Notes: a model not told the origin generated them from the letters alone. DNA of 64,000 nucleotides from Gymnothorax reevesii (GCA_029721435.1 CM056573.1:73536001-73600000); one strand, 5' to 3'. Positions 1 to 11,209 are shown, counted from the first letter of the stretch. Numbers and translations are program-made.

Positions 1-2
1 TG

Positions 3-1000
3 AAATCAGCTGCCAAATTTGCAGATGAATATGTTCTCACACATAAGTACAAATTTCAGTCTAGCTGTAACAATAGATGGTCCCAAATTCAGAAAAAGGG
101 TTATGGTGATACCCAAGATTCCTCACCCAAAGACAAAGACAAATCTGGTGATGGTGCTCAGAAATCCAGTAACAGGTCTGATCAAAGTGTGAAAGCTGAC
201 AGTGACAAAAGTGGTCTAGTTTGCAGTTATTGCAAGAAATCTGGACATGTTAAAACTAACTGTTGGTTCCTTAAAGCTAAGAAAGAAAAAGAAAAGGATA
301 CCAAACCAAATGCCTTTGTGAAAACAAGGTTAGAAACCCCTGTAGTAGATAACCGATCTGCTAAATTGCCTGCTTCTTGTGGGGCTAAAAAGCCTGATAC
401 AGCTGACTTCGTGAGGGAGGAATTTCTTCCATTTGTGTCAGAGGGATTTGTGGCTCTGAATGAGCATACTACTCCTGTCCCCATACATATCCTAAGGGAT
501 ACCGGAGATTCTCAGTCACTTTTGTTGATGGACTCCTTGGAGTTACGTGATGAGACCGCTTCAGGGGATTTCATACTTGAACAAGGTATTGAAGGGAAGA
601 CTGTATCTGTACCCCTGCGCTCTATATTCTTGAAGTCAGATTTAGTTACAGGACAGGTAAAGGTGGGACTTATGTCAAGTCTACCTATAAAGGGTGTTTC
701 TCTGTTGCTAGGCAATGACCTGGCTGGGGGCAAAGTAGTTCCCCCTGTACATCTTACTTCACAGCCGAGCACTGAAGATGGGAATGAGGACCCATCTCTG
801 TATCCTTCTTGCGCAGTGACTCGTGCTATGGCCAAGAAGGCTAAAGAAGAAGATGTTGTGGTGCCGTCCAGCACATTGAATGGTCAGGACTCAGGTGGTT
901 CGCCTCATGACTTTGATTGGCCTACTATGGTTTCTCCGTTTGAGAACTTATCAGACACTTTTATCAGTTCATTGTTCAGCCAGCCAGATGGGTTTAGTGA
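3..1000 (+). pseudogene. Gag C-terminus and aspartic protease of Gmr1-like element
   Basis: The frame is open from base 3, so the first 188 bases are also coding and the true start lies before the window. A gag-like stretch with the ADEYVLTHKY motif is followed by a charged linker. A CX2CX4HX4C zinc knuckle (bases 222-263) would bind RNA. The protease active-site motif reads DTGD at 498-509, where DTG followed by A or S is usual, so the fourth position is atypical. The flap region is plausible but poorly resolved. The same frame runs without a stop into integrase. Protease cuts the polyprotein and gag forms the particle. This part is intact but its downstream frame is broken. Confidence 0.85.
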
Positions 1001-2400
1001 TTCTGATGTGTCTGGAGACTTGTCTCTGTCCAGAAAGCAGTTGATTGAGGAGCAAACTAATGATCCTGAAATTTGTGCACTAAGGAGGAGAGCCCTTCCT
1101 GATAAAGAAATAGACGCAGTTCCAGTTGGGTATTATCTCAAGGATGGTGTGTTGATGCGGAAGTGGCGCCCTCCTGATATCCCTGCCAATGCAGATTGGG
1201 CAGTGGTCAGGCAAATTGTTGTTCCGAAGGTCTACAGGAATGAGATCTTAACAATGGCTCATAGTTTACCTTTAGGGGGTCATCTTAGTGTGAACAAGAC
1301 TGTTGATAAGATCATGAAACACTTCTTTTGGCCTGGGCTTCGGAAAGACGTTTCAAACTTTTGCAAAACCTGTCACACTTGTGAGGTAGTTGGAAAACAC
1401 CAGTTAGACCCACCTGTAGCTCCATTGCAGCCTATCCCAGCATTTGGGGAGCCATTCTCTAAGGTCACTGTTGATTGTGTTGGTTCATTACCCAAGACTA
1501 GATCTGGAAATCAGTACTTGTTGACAATCATGTGTGCATCTACCAGATTCCCCGAAGCCATACCTCTACGTAACATCAAGGCAACTGCAATCTCGAAGGC
1601 TTTGATAAAGTTCTTCACGTTGTTTGGCCTTCCCAGGGAGATTCAGTCAGATTAAGGTAGCAATTTCACTTCTGGTTTGTTTCAGCAGGTTGAGTATGAA
1701 CTAGGTGCAAAGCAGGTTCTTTCTAGTGCCTATCATCCAGAAAGTCAGGGTGCCTTAGAGCGGTTTCATTCCACTCTCAAGACAATGAGGAGGACTTATT
1801 GTTATGACCATGAAAAAGACTGGGATGAAGGTGTTCATTTGCTGTTGTTTGCAGCTTGAGAAGCAGTGCAGGAGTCTACTGGATTTAATCCGTTTGAGCT
1901 AGTGTTTGGTCATGAAGTGAGAGGACCTTTGCTATTATTGAGTGAACAATGGCAAGAGGAAGAGCCGCACATCAGTCTGTTAGACTATGTTAGCAAGTTC
2001 AAGGAAAGATTGTGTGCAGCTTGTGACTTAGCCAAAGAGAACTTGAAATCAAGTCAGGGAAAAATGAAAACTTGGTATGACCATAAGGCTAGAAGCCGTG
2101 AGTTTAAACCAGGAGACAAGGTCCTTGTGTTGTTTCCCTTGCAGTCCAATCCATTGCAGGCTAGATTTCATGGTCCTTATGAAATTCTGACAAAACTCAA
2201 TGATCTCAATTACATTGTGAAGACTCCAGATTGGAGAAAACCAAAACAATTGTGTCACATTAACATGCTGAAGCCTTATCATGACAGAAATGCTAGGGTT
2301 GCAGCTGTCACTTCAGATTCTCCTATGGCCGAGATTTCTGAAGATGAGGGGGAGTTTCAAGATGATGAACCTAGAATTAAAGCTGAAGTTCTTTCATGTA
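1001..2400 (+). pseudogene. Integrase of Gmr1-like element
   Basis: The N-terminal HHCC zinc-binding domain (HSLPLGGH...CKTCHTC) is at about 1260-1384. The catalytic core follows with Asp at 1473-1475, Asp at 1650-1652 and Glu at 1758-1760, which is 35 residues between the last two (DD35E). A C-terminal basic domain with FKPGDKVLVL is near 2102-2135. A TAA at 1653-1655 lies directly after the second catalytic Asp, and a TGA at 1857-1859 interrupts the core. Both are in frame and can be explained by C-to-T changes. The enzyme would insert cDNA into the chromosome. Its position before reverse transcriptase is the key diagnostic of this group. Confidence 0.92.
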
Positions 2401-3256
2401 AATTGTCAAATTCTGAAGTGTTGCAAAATCTTGATGAAAAACTCCAGCACTTAGAACCCTCACAGAGAGATCAGTTTGAGAGGTTGATCAAGAAATATGA
2501 GGATCTGTTTCCTGATGTTCCAAAAACAGTTTCTTTAGCCTCTCATGATGTAATGTTGGTGATGCCAAACCAATAAAACAGCATCCGTACCGGATGAATC
2601 CTGAAAAGAGAAAGATTGCTGAGAAAGAGGTTGAGTACATGTTAGAACATGATATTATCAGACCCTCCAACTCAGATTGGAGTTCACCCTGTGTGCTAGT
2701 TCCAAACCCTGTTGGAAGTACTAGATTCTGTACAGATTATCGCAAAGTCAATGCTGTAACTAGAACTGATGTGTTTCCAATACCTAGGATTGATGATTGT
2801 ATTGATAGAGTAGGGCAAGCAAAGTTTCTGACCAAGATTGATTTATTGAAGGGTTATTGGTGTGTGCCTTTAACTGAGAGGGCCAAGAGCATCTCTGCTT
2901 TTGCCACACCATCTGGGTTGTACCAGTATGAAGTCCTACCCTTTGGAATGAAAAATGCCCTAGCCGCGTTCCAAAGGATGATACAGTCTACAATCGCCGG
3001 ATTGCCACACACGGGTGCATACATCGATGACCTGATAACATGGAGTGACTCCTGGGAAGAACATCTAAAAGATGTAGAGACGTTGTTCCAGCACCTGACC
3101 CAGGCTAACCTGACTGTTAACCTGAACAAGAGTGACTTTGGTTGTGCTACTGTCACCTATCTTGGCTACGTCATAGGCCAGGGTAAGGTGGCACCCATAA
3201 ATGCTAAGGTCCAAGCCATCATGGACTTTCCAGTTCCAGACAACAAAAATGCTTAG
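2401..3256 (+). pseudogene. Reverse transcriptase of Gmr1-like element
   Basis: Fingers and palm motifs of a Ty3/gypsy RT are clear: a DYRKVN block, TKIDLLKGYW, LPFGMKNALAAFQR, and the catalytic YIDD at 3020-3031, followed by a GYVIGQGKV thumb boundary. A one-base deletion near 2550 shifts the frame just upstream of the RT core: the upstream frame ends at a TAA (2574-2576) and the RT frame is open from about 2557. A TAG at 3254-3256 separates RT from RNase H in the same frame. The protein would copy element RNA to cDNA; this copy cannot make a full-length product. Confidence 0.93.
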
Positions 3257-3832
3257 CGCCGCTTCCTTGGAATGATCGGGTACTACCGCAAGTTCTGCAA
3301 GAACTTTGCTGAGATTGCTCTCAGTCTCACTAACCAACTGAAGAAAGGCGTAAAGTTCACTTGGGATGATGCATGCCAGAGAGCCTTCGATCGCCTGAAG
3401 TCTCTGCTGTGTCACTTCCCCGTGCTCAAATCTCCTGACTTCAACAAACCGTTCTCCATCGCGGTCGATGCTAGCGACCAAGCTTGTGGATCTGTGCTCC
3501 TACAGAGAAGTGACTCTGATGACATTGAGCATCCCGTGGCATACTTCTCCAGGAAGTTCAATCGCCACCAAAGAAACTATTCCACTATAGAGAAGGAGCT
3601 GTTGGCTCTGGTTCTATCTTTACAACACTTTGATGTTTATGTTTGTCCAGGGCAAAAGCCAATGATTGTGTACACTGACCACAATCCGTTAATGTTTTTG
3701 AGTAAGATAAAAAACAAGAATCGGAGATTGTTGAATTGGAGTTTGATTTTACGGGAGTTTGACTTGGAAATTAAGCATGTAAAGGGTGCTGACAATGTGA
3801 TTGCTGATTGCTTATCCCGTATGTATATATAG
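3257..3832 (+). pseudogene. RNase H domain, C-terminus of Gmr1-like pol
   Basis: This continues the RT frame after the stop at 3254. It opens with RRFLGMIGYYRKFCKNF, typical of the gypsy connection domain. The RNase H core follows with VDASDQACGSVL, an HPVAYFSRKF block, STIEKELLALV (second acidic residue) and YTDHNPL (third). It ends with HVKGADNVIADCLSR, the standard gypsy RNase H terminus, and a natural stop at 3830-3832. No integrase follows, which confirms the rearranged order. The LTR starts 82 bases downstream. Confidence 0.93.
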
Positions 3833-3914
3833 ACAAGTGTTCACCTAACCATTTTGTATTGAAAAGAAAAATTTTGCCTTTATGAGTCAAAATTTTTCCC
3901 TTTTGGAATGGAGG

Positions 3915-4398
3915 TGTAATGTGAATATAGGCCACTGGATGGCAGTATTTATCTTTTTTTTGTTAAGCTCAGACTGGAGCTAGGTTTGGGCAAATTTCGG
4001 GCATGTCTGAAACAAGTCTTAGAGAAAAGAAAAAAAAAGTCTAAAAGCTGGGAGGGGTCTGCAAAAGAGTATATAGAGGGGAGAATTGAGACAGTAAAGT
4101 AGTAGGAGAAATTGCAAAGAGAAGGATACATGTGACCCGACCTGTCATTCTGTTCAAGACCTGTGAAGTTTCTTTTGTGGATTTTTGCCGGTGTTAGAGC
4201 ATTTTCCTCACCCAGGACATCACCAAGCCACCCCACCAAAAAGGGACTGTAAATATTTCTGTTTTTTGTTTTGTTAATCAATCTTGGTCAGTAGGTTAGT
4301 TTGTTGCTTAGTTGTCTGTTGATTAAATGTTTTTAAAACTGTGTCTGTCATCCCTTGCTGTTGGGTTGTAAATGTAATAACAAATTGGGGCCATAACA
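3915..4398 (+). repeat. 3' LTR of Gmr1-like element
   Basis: A purine tract (AATGGAGG) precedes TGTAATGTGAATATAGG, and the repeat ends GGCCATAACA, giving the TG...CA termini of an LTR, 484 bp. A TATA-like AGTATATAGAGG at about 4070 is a likely promoter. The match to the 488-bp solo LTR at 62314-62801 over the full length fixes both ends. Confidence 0.93.
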
Positions 4399-4449
4399 CA
4401 CTCATGTTAATAAAAACTCAAAAATGGCCTGCTGGCCTGAAGGCCTTGT

Positions 4450-4980
4450 GTCCCCCGTCGTAGAAGTGACCAGCAGCATGTGGCAAGAACTGTTTTGATG
4501 GCTGAAAAAAATGTGGTGCACTGTTCCACTAATAATTTGAAGCACTATGACACTGTAGCTCATTGGTCGTTGGTTGAACAGAGAGATGGATGAGGGATGG
4601 ATCATTGTGATATGAGCTAAATTACAATTTTCATGACTTGTGGATGATGGACGCATCGCCAAGGCATAGTTTTGTGCCCACGGCTGAGATCAACCTAACA
4701 AGCCAATATACAAGCCAGAATATCATGAATTTGGTGAGCCTCCATCAAAGCTGTCAAAAGTTATTGCGAGTACAGTGTTCTTCACATGTTTTTGCTCAGT
4801 GACCTTGAAAACTAGGTCGAGGTCAATCATCATTGAACTTGAGCAAGGCCTTCATGAGAGGCATATGTGGTGTGAATTTGGTGATCCTCCGTCAAAGCTG
4901 TCAAAAGTTATTGCGAGTACACTGGTTCCGGACAGACAACAACATTTCTATGTCCCCCGTTCCGCGGGGCGACGGGGGAC
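4450..4980. repeat. Interspersed repeat with inverted GTCCCCCGTCG ends
   Basis: It starts GTCCCCCGTCG (4450-4460) and ends with the exact reverse complement CGACGGGGGAC (4970-4980). The right end alone can also fold (GTCCCCCGT...ACGGGGGAC, 4952-4980). Inside is a direct repeat with a 146-base step around the phrase TCAAAGCTGTCAAAAG (near 4745 and 4891). No credible protein. A similarly ended repeat is at about 32030-32240. Confidence 0.6.
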
Positions 4981-5815
4981 AAAAATTTGACATGGGGCAT
5001 TAATATTTTTGTTCAGTGTATATTCCACCGAGAAATGGAACGCTCAGACAAATATTCGTCCGAAAATGATAAAACATCCAAACGCGGTTGAATAACTCTC
5101 CTAACAGAGAATTGTTCTCAGTATTTGTGCTTCAATGTCCTCGGTCTCTTCAAGGAACGGACACGCAATGTCTAAAACCTCCTCAGTCTGCAGTTTCAGG
5201 AGGAGAAGAAACTGATTTATTTGAAAACCTGCCAGTGAACAGGTTAGCTTCACAGAGTATGTTGCTGCAGTTACTGACTCAGAATTGGACAGGACTCGCA
5301 TTGTGAACTGGAAAACTCAGTTTCACCACTAACCCTGTTCTCTTGAAACGGGACTAAGCCCTACTCACCTCAAGTAGAAACAAGGCGACCTGGGCGTCAG
5401 AATTAAAAAGAATTAATATGCTTTCCCTATGTTTATTCAGGACTTTGCATAGAAGACTCAGTGTGAGCTTTGGAAAAGAAATGCGAAATCCACTTCTGTG
5501 AAATGTCTTGATTGTTGCTTGAATTTACCGCCTTTGCTAGCAAGCAGGAAATAAACAATGCGCACGCTTACATATCAAAACAAAGGAGACTTTTTTCAAA
5601 TTGCACTGTCTCCATAGGCTGCCTCTGGCACATGTCATTTGGCTGCATACAAGATATAGAAAGCATATAATTTTTTATGATATGAAAGACATAAATGTAA
5701 GTCAGACATTTGAATTCAGATTCATTATTAAAATAAAATAATAATAAGACTTGGGGCAGTATGTGGCTGATGGAGGGTGGGGACGGGGGTGCTCTCCCGC
5801 CTCCCCTGTTCCAAT
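4981..5815. other. No recognisable feature
   Basis: Short open frames occur on both strands around 5090-5305 but have no family signature, splice context or conserved motif. I see no RNA gene or tandem repeat. Confidence 0.5.
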
Positions 5816-5819
5816 GTCT

Positions 5820-6491
5820 GTGTCTATGGAATATATAGGCAGTTTATGTTGTGTACAGGAAAGATTGTACTGAAGGGGGTCCTTAAAGATGAATGTTTTG
5901 GCCACTTCACGCCATTCAGTGTGGCGATGAACATTCTCATAAGTCCAGCATTAGTCGAGCAACACTGAAAGTATGCTGCTGACCTCTTCAGATTTTTCGT
6001 TGAGAGAGGTCGAGAACTTTATGGTAACGTTTCTTGTCTACAAGGTGCACTCAATGTTGCACATTGCGGAGAATGCCGTGACTTTTGCAGGATTGGACAA
6101 CTGTAGCGCTTTTAAATTTGAGAATTGTCTTCAGACCATAAAGAGGATGGTAAGGAGTGGAAGATGCCCCCTGTCACAAGTGGTTAAAAGGCTTGAGGAA
6201 TGCGCACAACAGCCAATGGAGTATGGCAGGTGGAAGTCCAATTCTTCTTTTATTTTGAATTGCCGCGAATGCTGTGAGGTCATAGAGAAGAGGGACGGAA
6301 GCCAGCCGTGCTGTGTTTTCCAGCACCCAGAACCACTTTTCAGTGTCCCTTGTGACTCCACATTCATCGGAGTACTAAAATTCAAGGTCAGTGACACTGT
6401 TTTGAGGTGGATCCCAAAAGACAACCTGAAACATAGTCCAATCAAGATTCCTGTCAGGGAAAAAAATCATGTTCATGGCCATTCTTCATGA
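5820..6491 (+). pseudogene. C-terminal part of a CACTA-like transposase
   Basis: The first part (to 5965, where a stop falls) carries a YRQF...GKIVLKGVL...HFTPFSVAMNIL block. The second (from 5973, another frame) carries VYKVHSMLHIAENAV, then LDNCSAFKFENCLQTIKRMVR and SQVVKRLEE. From memory this is the conserved C-terminal region of animal EnSpm/CACTA-like transposases (the DUF4218-type region in related proteins), in which an RQFLLYTGP-like block precedes a VH.L.H..D block and SAF.FEN. At least one frameshift separates the two parts near 5965-6040. The catalytic domain would lie upstream and is not visible. Family level is moderately sure; subfamily is not. Confidence 0.6.
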
Positions 6492-7309
6492 CATTGCAGT
6501 ATGTTGTCATTTGTGCTCTCATCAGTGTATTATCATTGTAATTTTTTATACAGAAACAATAATTCTTTACTGTATCAAATTTCAACTTTTCTGTTCTGGA
6601 TTACAAAATGTATAGAATTGTGGAGTTTTTGGGAGATAAGACTGCTGGTATTGTGGCCAGCAATTGGATAACTAAAGAGGGAGATGTAAATACATGCTAA
6701 AAACCTTTACGTCAATCATGTCACAAATTCTATTTAAGTTCCGCAGAACACCAATGCTGTTGTGAAGTTTTTTGTTTTGTTTCTGTTTTCAATTTGAGAA
6801 GACATGCAGCTCCTGGCCATTCAACAACCACACACAGAGGACAAAAGAAAAAGTTTTGCCTGGTCCCAAAACATGGCTGAAAAGGCCAATAAGAATCTTT
6901 TCCACAACAGGTGTGTAAATGGGTGGCAATAACAAGCGGTGATGTACGCAAAAACTGACAAATTAACACTGAGTGTTATTTCTGGCTGAAAATTCCCACA
7001 AATTGTTTTGGTCAACCTTACTTAGTTTAGATGACTGGGATCAGGCGGTCAGGAGGAACAGGAGGGTGGAGACAAGGTCCAGTGTGAAGACAGGAAAGGA
7101 GGACAAAGGGAGGCTCATCATTGTCAAACCAAAAAAATTTACAATGGTATATCCGGACATCCTTGTGTACTGCAGTAACTTAGTGTGAAATGTGCAAGCA
7201 GCAATTCTAAACAATTTGTAAAGATTTTCTTTATGTTCGGCTAATAGGATTCTGTTCAGGATAAAACAAAACACTGGAGGAAAAAGAAAATAAAGTTCCA
7301 CATTTTAAG
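6492..7309. other. No recognisable feature
   Basis: AT-rich sequence with only short unrelated open frames on both strands. Probably the 3' side of the transposase unit or an intron of the following spliced remnant. Confidence 0.4.
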
Positions 7310-8671
7310 ACTTCCCTTCCTCCTTCCACCCCAGACAGAATCTCCCACTCCACAGCCTTGTAGTCCAAAATTCACCATCCCATGGCCTTGCCCACAGCAC
7401 TCCCCTCAACAATTCACTTCATGGCCAGTGACTGATGACGGTAAAGTTATGCAAGGGAATGATGGTTAAAAGCAAATACCAATAATTATATGAGTCAAGA
7501 AGACTAAGATTCGAAATAAAAACACATAACCAAAATTCTTCTCTTGTACTTTCTGTAGATGACTTGCTTCCATCTTCACCGCCAAGACAACTTTATACAG
7601 ACAATGACGGTAAAATTATGTATGGGAATGATGATGAATGATGAATGATGATGACATATAACTATAACTTCTATGAGCTAAGACCGCCAGGGTTTGAAAC
7701 AAAAAAAAAAAGACATTGAATTATTGTTTTTTACTTTCTGTAGGTGATTCGATTCCATCTTCGATTGAACCACCATGGCCTAGCTCAACCGGTAATGGTA
7801 AAGTGGCGGGTGGAGAGGGTGGTTAAAAGCAAACTAGTAACTCTTATCCACAGGTTATAACAGTTATCTGTCTAGACTAACACAACAAAATATGCTTTTT
7901 TACACACTACTCTGGTGACCGAAGAGAAACCATGTCCATCTGGGCAGAGAATATCAACGGTAAAACATGTTACATAGTTCAAATTGCGACTTGTCTTGTA
8001 GAAACACCGCGTATGCAAATGACACCAACTGCCAGAAACACGCCACTCATTTTTTACAGCGATATTAGAGGTTCTCCTCAGAAAGGTTGAAATTATTGAG
8101 CAGAATCAGAGAGAGGCTCTACTTTTGCAAAGGGCAAATCAACGTGGGGACCCTGGGGAAGCTACTATGGAGTTACAGCAGGCACAAACTCAGACCGAAT
8201 TAGCAAACCTCGAAGAGCGCCTTAAAAATAGAGACGTCACAAAAAAATTGGTAAATGTACGAATAATAGTGAAGTTGCTTTAGGCTACAGTGTACACATC
8301 CCACCAAGAGTGCCACATGGCCCTGCCATTAAGCTTTTTTCATCTGTAGTTCCCTGTTGGTGGATCACGCTACCAGTAGCTAAGAAAGATGAGCAGTACA
8401 TCTTCAAAGATCCATTAATTTGGCCCCCCCCCAAAACCACCACCACCACCACGTGAAAAATTCAAAGCAAAAACAGTACTTGCTTTAACCATGGTTGTTT
8501 GCTTTCCTAAGATTTCCCATCCGAGCCTTGCTGGTGGGTCCAATCCTGGGGAGTGTGAGAGGAGGGTTTTGCGCTCCATGGCCTCCAACTAAGTGTGGAA
8601 CAGCTACAGCCTTAGGAGAAAGAAGGGGAAGCTGCCACAGCTTGGCACAGCAGTGGGCAGTACCATTAAAC
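7310..8671 (+). pseudogene. Small-exon remnant with a DUF4806-like coiled segment
   Basis: Several exon-sized blocks have good splice signals: one ending 7440 (ACG before GTAAAG), 7559-7609, 7744-7791, one ending 7959, 8060-8250 and 8512-8671 (before GTAAGT). Exons 7559-7609 and 7744-7791 follow the same TTTCTGTAG acceptor phrase and share a D.(L/I)PSS start, so they look like duplicates. The 8060-8250 exon reads open for 64 codons (ILEVLLRKVEIIEQNQREAL... ELANLEERLKNRDVTKKL), a leucine-rich, probably helical stretch like that before the DUF4806 domain of many fish and arthropod transposon-linked proteins. It may be the second gene of the CACTA-like unit upstream. Whether it is still expressed cannot be told. 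Confidence 0.5.
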
Positions 8672-9191
8672 GTAAGTCCAAATATGTGCGAACAAATCTA
8701 TTTTGCTGTTTCAGCTGTTTTTATATACTTTTTATCTTATGTGATCTGTTTCTTCCATAGACTCCTCATTATCACTGACCTCGGTGCCATGACAAGCTGT
8801 TTCAGTGTCCCTGGCTGCTTTTTTGTCTTTGTATTGGAGGATGGAATGCTTTCAGTGCATTATATCTATTTATTCATATATTAACTGTACTCTCTTTAAC
8901 AGAGGCACTTTATCATTGGTATATTTTGTATTTATTACCTGCTGCTGTTGCTCAGGAGTTCAAAGGGACCAAAGACATTCACTTTTGTGCTTTTACTGAA
9001 ATGCAACAACACTGAATTTGAATTAGATCTGAAAGGGAATTAAATTGTGCCAGGCATTGTGACAGAGGCATGCAGCTGGTACAGATAGAGGCTCAGTGAA
9101 GGGACTGTACAGACGTATCCCCTGTTGCATCACAACTATGTTATATAGTCCATTAGCCACAGGGGGTCGCCCTGATGTATTTGATGTGCAC
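8672..9191. other. No recognisable feature
   Basis: AT-rich; open frames here are short and lack family motifs. A phrase near 9135-9160 (TAGTCCATTAGCCACAGGGG) recurs in altered form at about 10558 and 20594, suggesting ends of one interspersed repeat family. Confidence 0.4.
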
Positions 9192-9880
9192 CTAAAAGTT
9201 ATGTATTTCTGGAGTATATTTTTGTATGATAACAAGTTTGATCTTGTAGCTATGTGATTTTAACAGCCCCTCAAATAGCCCTCCCATTCAAAATAAATGG
9301 GATTGTATGGATTCATATGAAAGAAGTGCATCACTAATATACATGTGTTTTGGTTTGTATCATTGAAGAAAAACTGATAAAACCACTACATATTTTCATA
9401 AAGCACCTGCCCTCTAGATGTCATTTAACATGAGCTGAAAACATCCTCATTGTCCTGATGATATATTCTACTAACCTGTTTGATTGATTACGAGGGCGCA
9501 ACTTTACAAATATATGGTTAGGTAGTTAGGGTTAGGGTTAGGGTTAGGGTTAGTATCAGTATCAGCCAGTCTCTGTTTACTACGGCAAAATGGATTTTGT
9601 ATTTGGCAACACATTGTAGGGGGGCTTGACTGATTATAACTCATGTTAAATTACATCTAGAGGGTGTATGCTTTCAGGAAACACAGTTTTGGTAAGTTGA
9701 TCAGTTTTCCTTCGATGATACAGACCAAAATGTATTAGTCGTGCACTTCCTTTAATCTCAATACAATCCCATTCATTTTGAATAAGAAGGCTACTTCAGA
9801 GGCTGTTCAAATCACAAAGCAACAAGTTCCAACTTACTATCACAAAAAAATATACTCAAAAGATAAATAGCTTTCAGGAA
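9192..9880. mobile_element. Foldback element, arms about 190 bp
   Basis: The left arm (9192-9385) is the imperfect reverse complement of the right arm (9697-9880); for example AAATGGGATTGTATGG on the left matches AATACAATCCCATTC on the right. The roughly 310-base centre contains a TTAGGG array. No transposase is encoded, so it would be non-autonomous. Flanking duplications were not identified. Confidence 0.7.
9526..9553 (+). repeat. Interstitial TTAGGG array, about 4.7 units
   Basis: Four perfect TTAGGG units and a partial fifth, with a degenerate unit just before. This is the vertebrate telomere motif inside a foldback element and far from any visible chromosome end. Confidence 0.95.
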
Positions 9881-10703
9881 TAAAAGAGTGAGAATTTGCC
9901 CCCTGAGTGTTGGTGACAGGCCCATTTTTGGGCCTGTGGTTCTTGGACAAATACGCTTTCAGAAAAGTATAGTGACCAATATCTGTCAGTGTTTACCTCA
10001 AAATAACATTTGATCACAAATTCAATCTAATTACAGAGGCAATCATGAAATGGAAGCTGGGGCTGGAAGAGGAGGTCGAGCCCCTTTTTGCAGATTTCCT
10101 GAAACATGCCCCCTTAGCCCACCCCTAAAGCTCGAAAGTGAGTTGAAATGAGAGAGGCGAATGCAATCAATACCCATCCAGATCAATTATAAGAAAATGC
10201 TGACTATTACGGAACAGTTATCATTTTGTGGTGGTGTACAGAATGTGATATGTAGATCCATGCCCTACGCTTCTATGTGCACAAAACTCCCCAAATATAA
10301 GCTTGTTCACAAGATGTGGTAACATCTCGTCTTCAAGCCGATTGTGGCCAGCTAGGCTAACCTATGAGACCAACTCTAGCCGAGACATCTTTCTGCAAGA
10401 AGCAACAACACTTGCAGCAGCACCACCCGTTTCCATACCAACACTATTGTTACACTGCTCGTTTTAACTAGTTAGCCGGTCAACCAATGAAGCTTACAGC
10501 CAAAGGTGCATGAAATTATGTTTGATACTGTGATTTTACTAGCAGTCCAGTTATACTGTAGTCCATGAGCCACAGAGGGTTGTCACTTCCACTCGGGGTG
10601 GGATCGTACATTTCAGAAAGCTATGCATCGCTAGAGAATATTTTTATATGTTAGCAACTTACATACCTCACGCAGAAATTGCAGACTGCAGCTTGCTGAG
10701 CAT
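9881..10703. other. No recognised gene; repeat-derived fragments
   Basis: A perfect small hairpin (ACAGGCCCA, four-T loop, TGGGCCTGT) is at 9917-9938. About 10555-10670 is a diverged direct copy of the sequence just left of the foldback element (9130-9250). No coding signal. Confidence 0.5.
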
Positions 10704-10721
10704 GAAAGGTGCTCCTAAACA

Positions 10722-11209
10722 GCTGCCAGATAGCTCACTAAGGCACTGCACTGCAGTGCAGAGGTGACTATCACGTCGCGGGTTCGAGCTCCGGTCATAT
10801 CCACCGGCAGAGGTCGGCAGCTTTTTCAGAGTAGGCCACAATTGGCCATTGCGCTACAGGGTTTCAAATTGGGAAGGGACTGCCGGATTTGGGATGCAAA
10901 ATCAGCTTTGTTCGTTGCTCCAGCGCCTCCTGTTGGCCAGACGGGCGCTCGTCAGGAAGACTCTGGGTTTGTTCATGTCCGGGTATCCTCCGCCCTCGTT
11001 CTGAACTTGCGAAGATTCAACCAATGAGTGCATAAGAATCAGTGGCTGACAGGCTGTGCTTTGGAGGAGAGCAGTGAACTGTCCTCACTATCCTGAGTTG
11101 GCAGCAAGGGGTTGCATACGAGCAAGCTTTGTACATAGTTCTCCAATTGGGCATTCCAGATTCGGGTGGGATTGGAGATGCCAAATTTTTTAAAAAACAA
11201 AAAAAAAAA
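10722..11209 (+). mobile_element. tRNA-derived SINE, copy A
   Basis: The 5' part has a tRNA-like A box (TAGCTCACTAAGGCACTGC) and B box (GGGTTCGAGCTCC), the internal RNA polymerase III promoter of tRNA-derived SINEs. A long unique body ends GGAGATGCCAAATTTTTT with an A-rich tail. It is flanked by an 18-bp duplication (10704-10721 and 11210-11227, one mismatch), the mark of LINE-type insertion. Copy B at 38181 and a fragment at 28931 share the body and 3' end. Confidence 0.88.

Larger units (their letters stand above)
1..4398 (+). mobile_element. Gmr1-like Ty3/gypsy LTR retrotransposon (5' end outside window)
   Basis: The order read on the plus strand is gag zinc knuckle, aspartic protease, integrase, reverse transcriptase, RNase H, then a 3' LTR. 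Ordinary Ty3/gypsy elements have integrase last. The integrase-first order with gypsy-type RT and RNase H is known for the Gmr1 group described from cod and other deuterostomes. The coding region is broken by three in-frame stops (1653, 1857, 3254) and one frameshift near 2550, so it is dead. The 5' LTR, primer binding site and start of gag lie before base 1. A solo LTR of the same family is at 62314-62801. Confidence 0.93.

Noticed and set aside
8495..8999. Membrane-like small protein genes
   Set aside because: Hydrophobicity comes from T-rich DNA; no conserved motif, and the 5' part overlaps a better-supported exon at 8512-8671.
10730..10800. Possible tRNA gene
   Set aside because: A and B boxes are present but the sequence is the head of a SINE: long body, A-rich tail, target duplication and further copies at 38181 and 28931.
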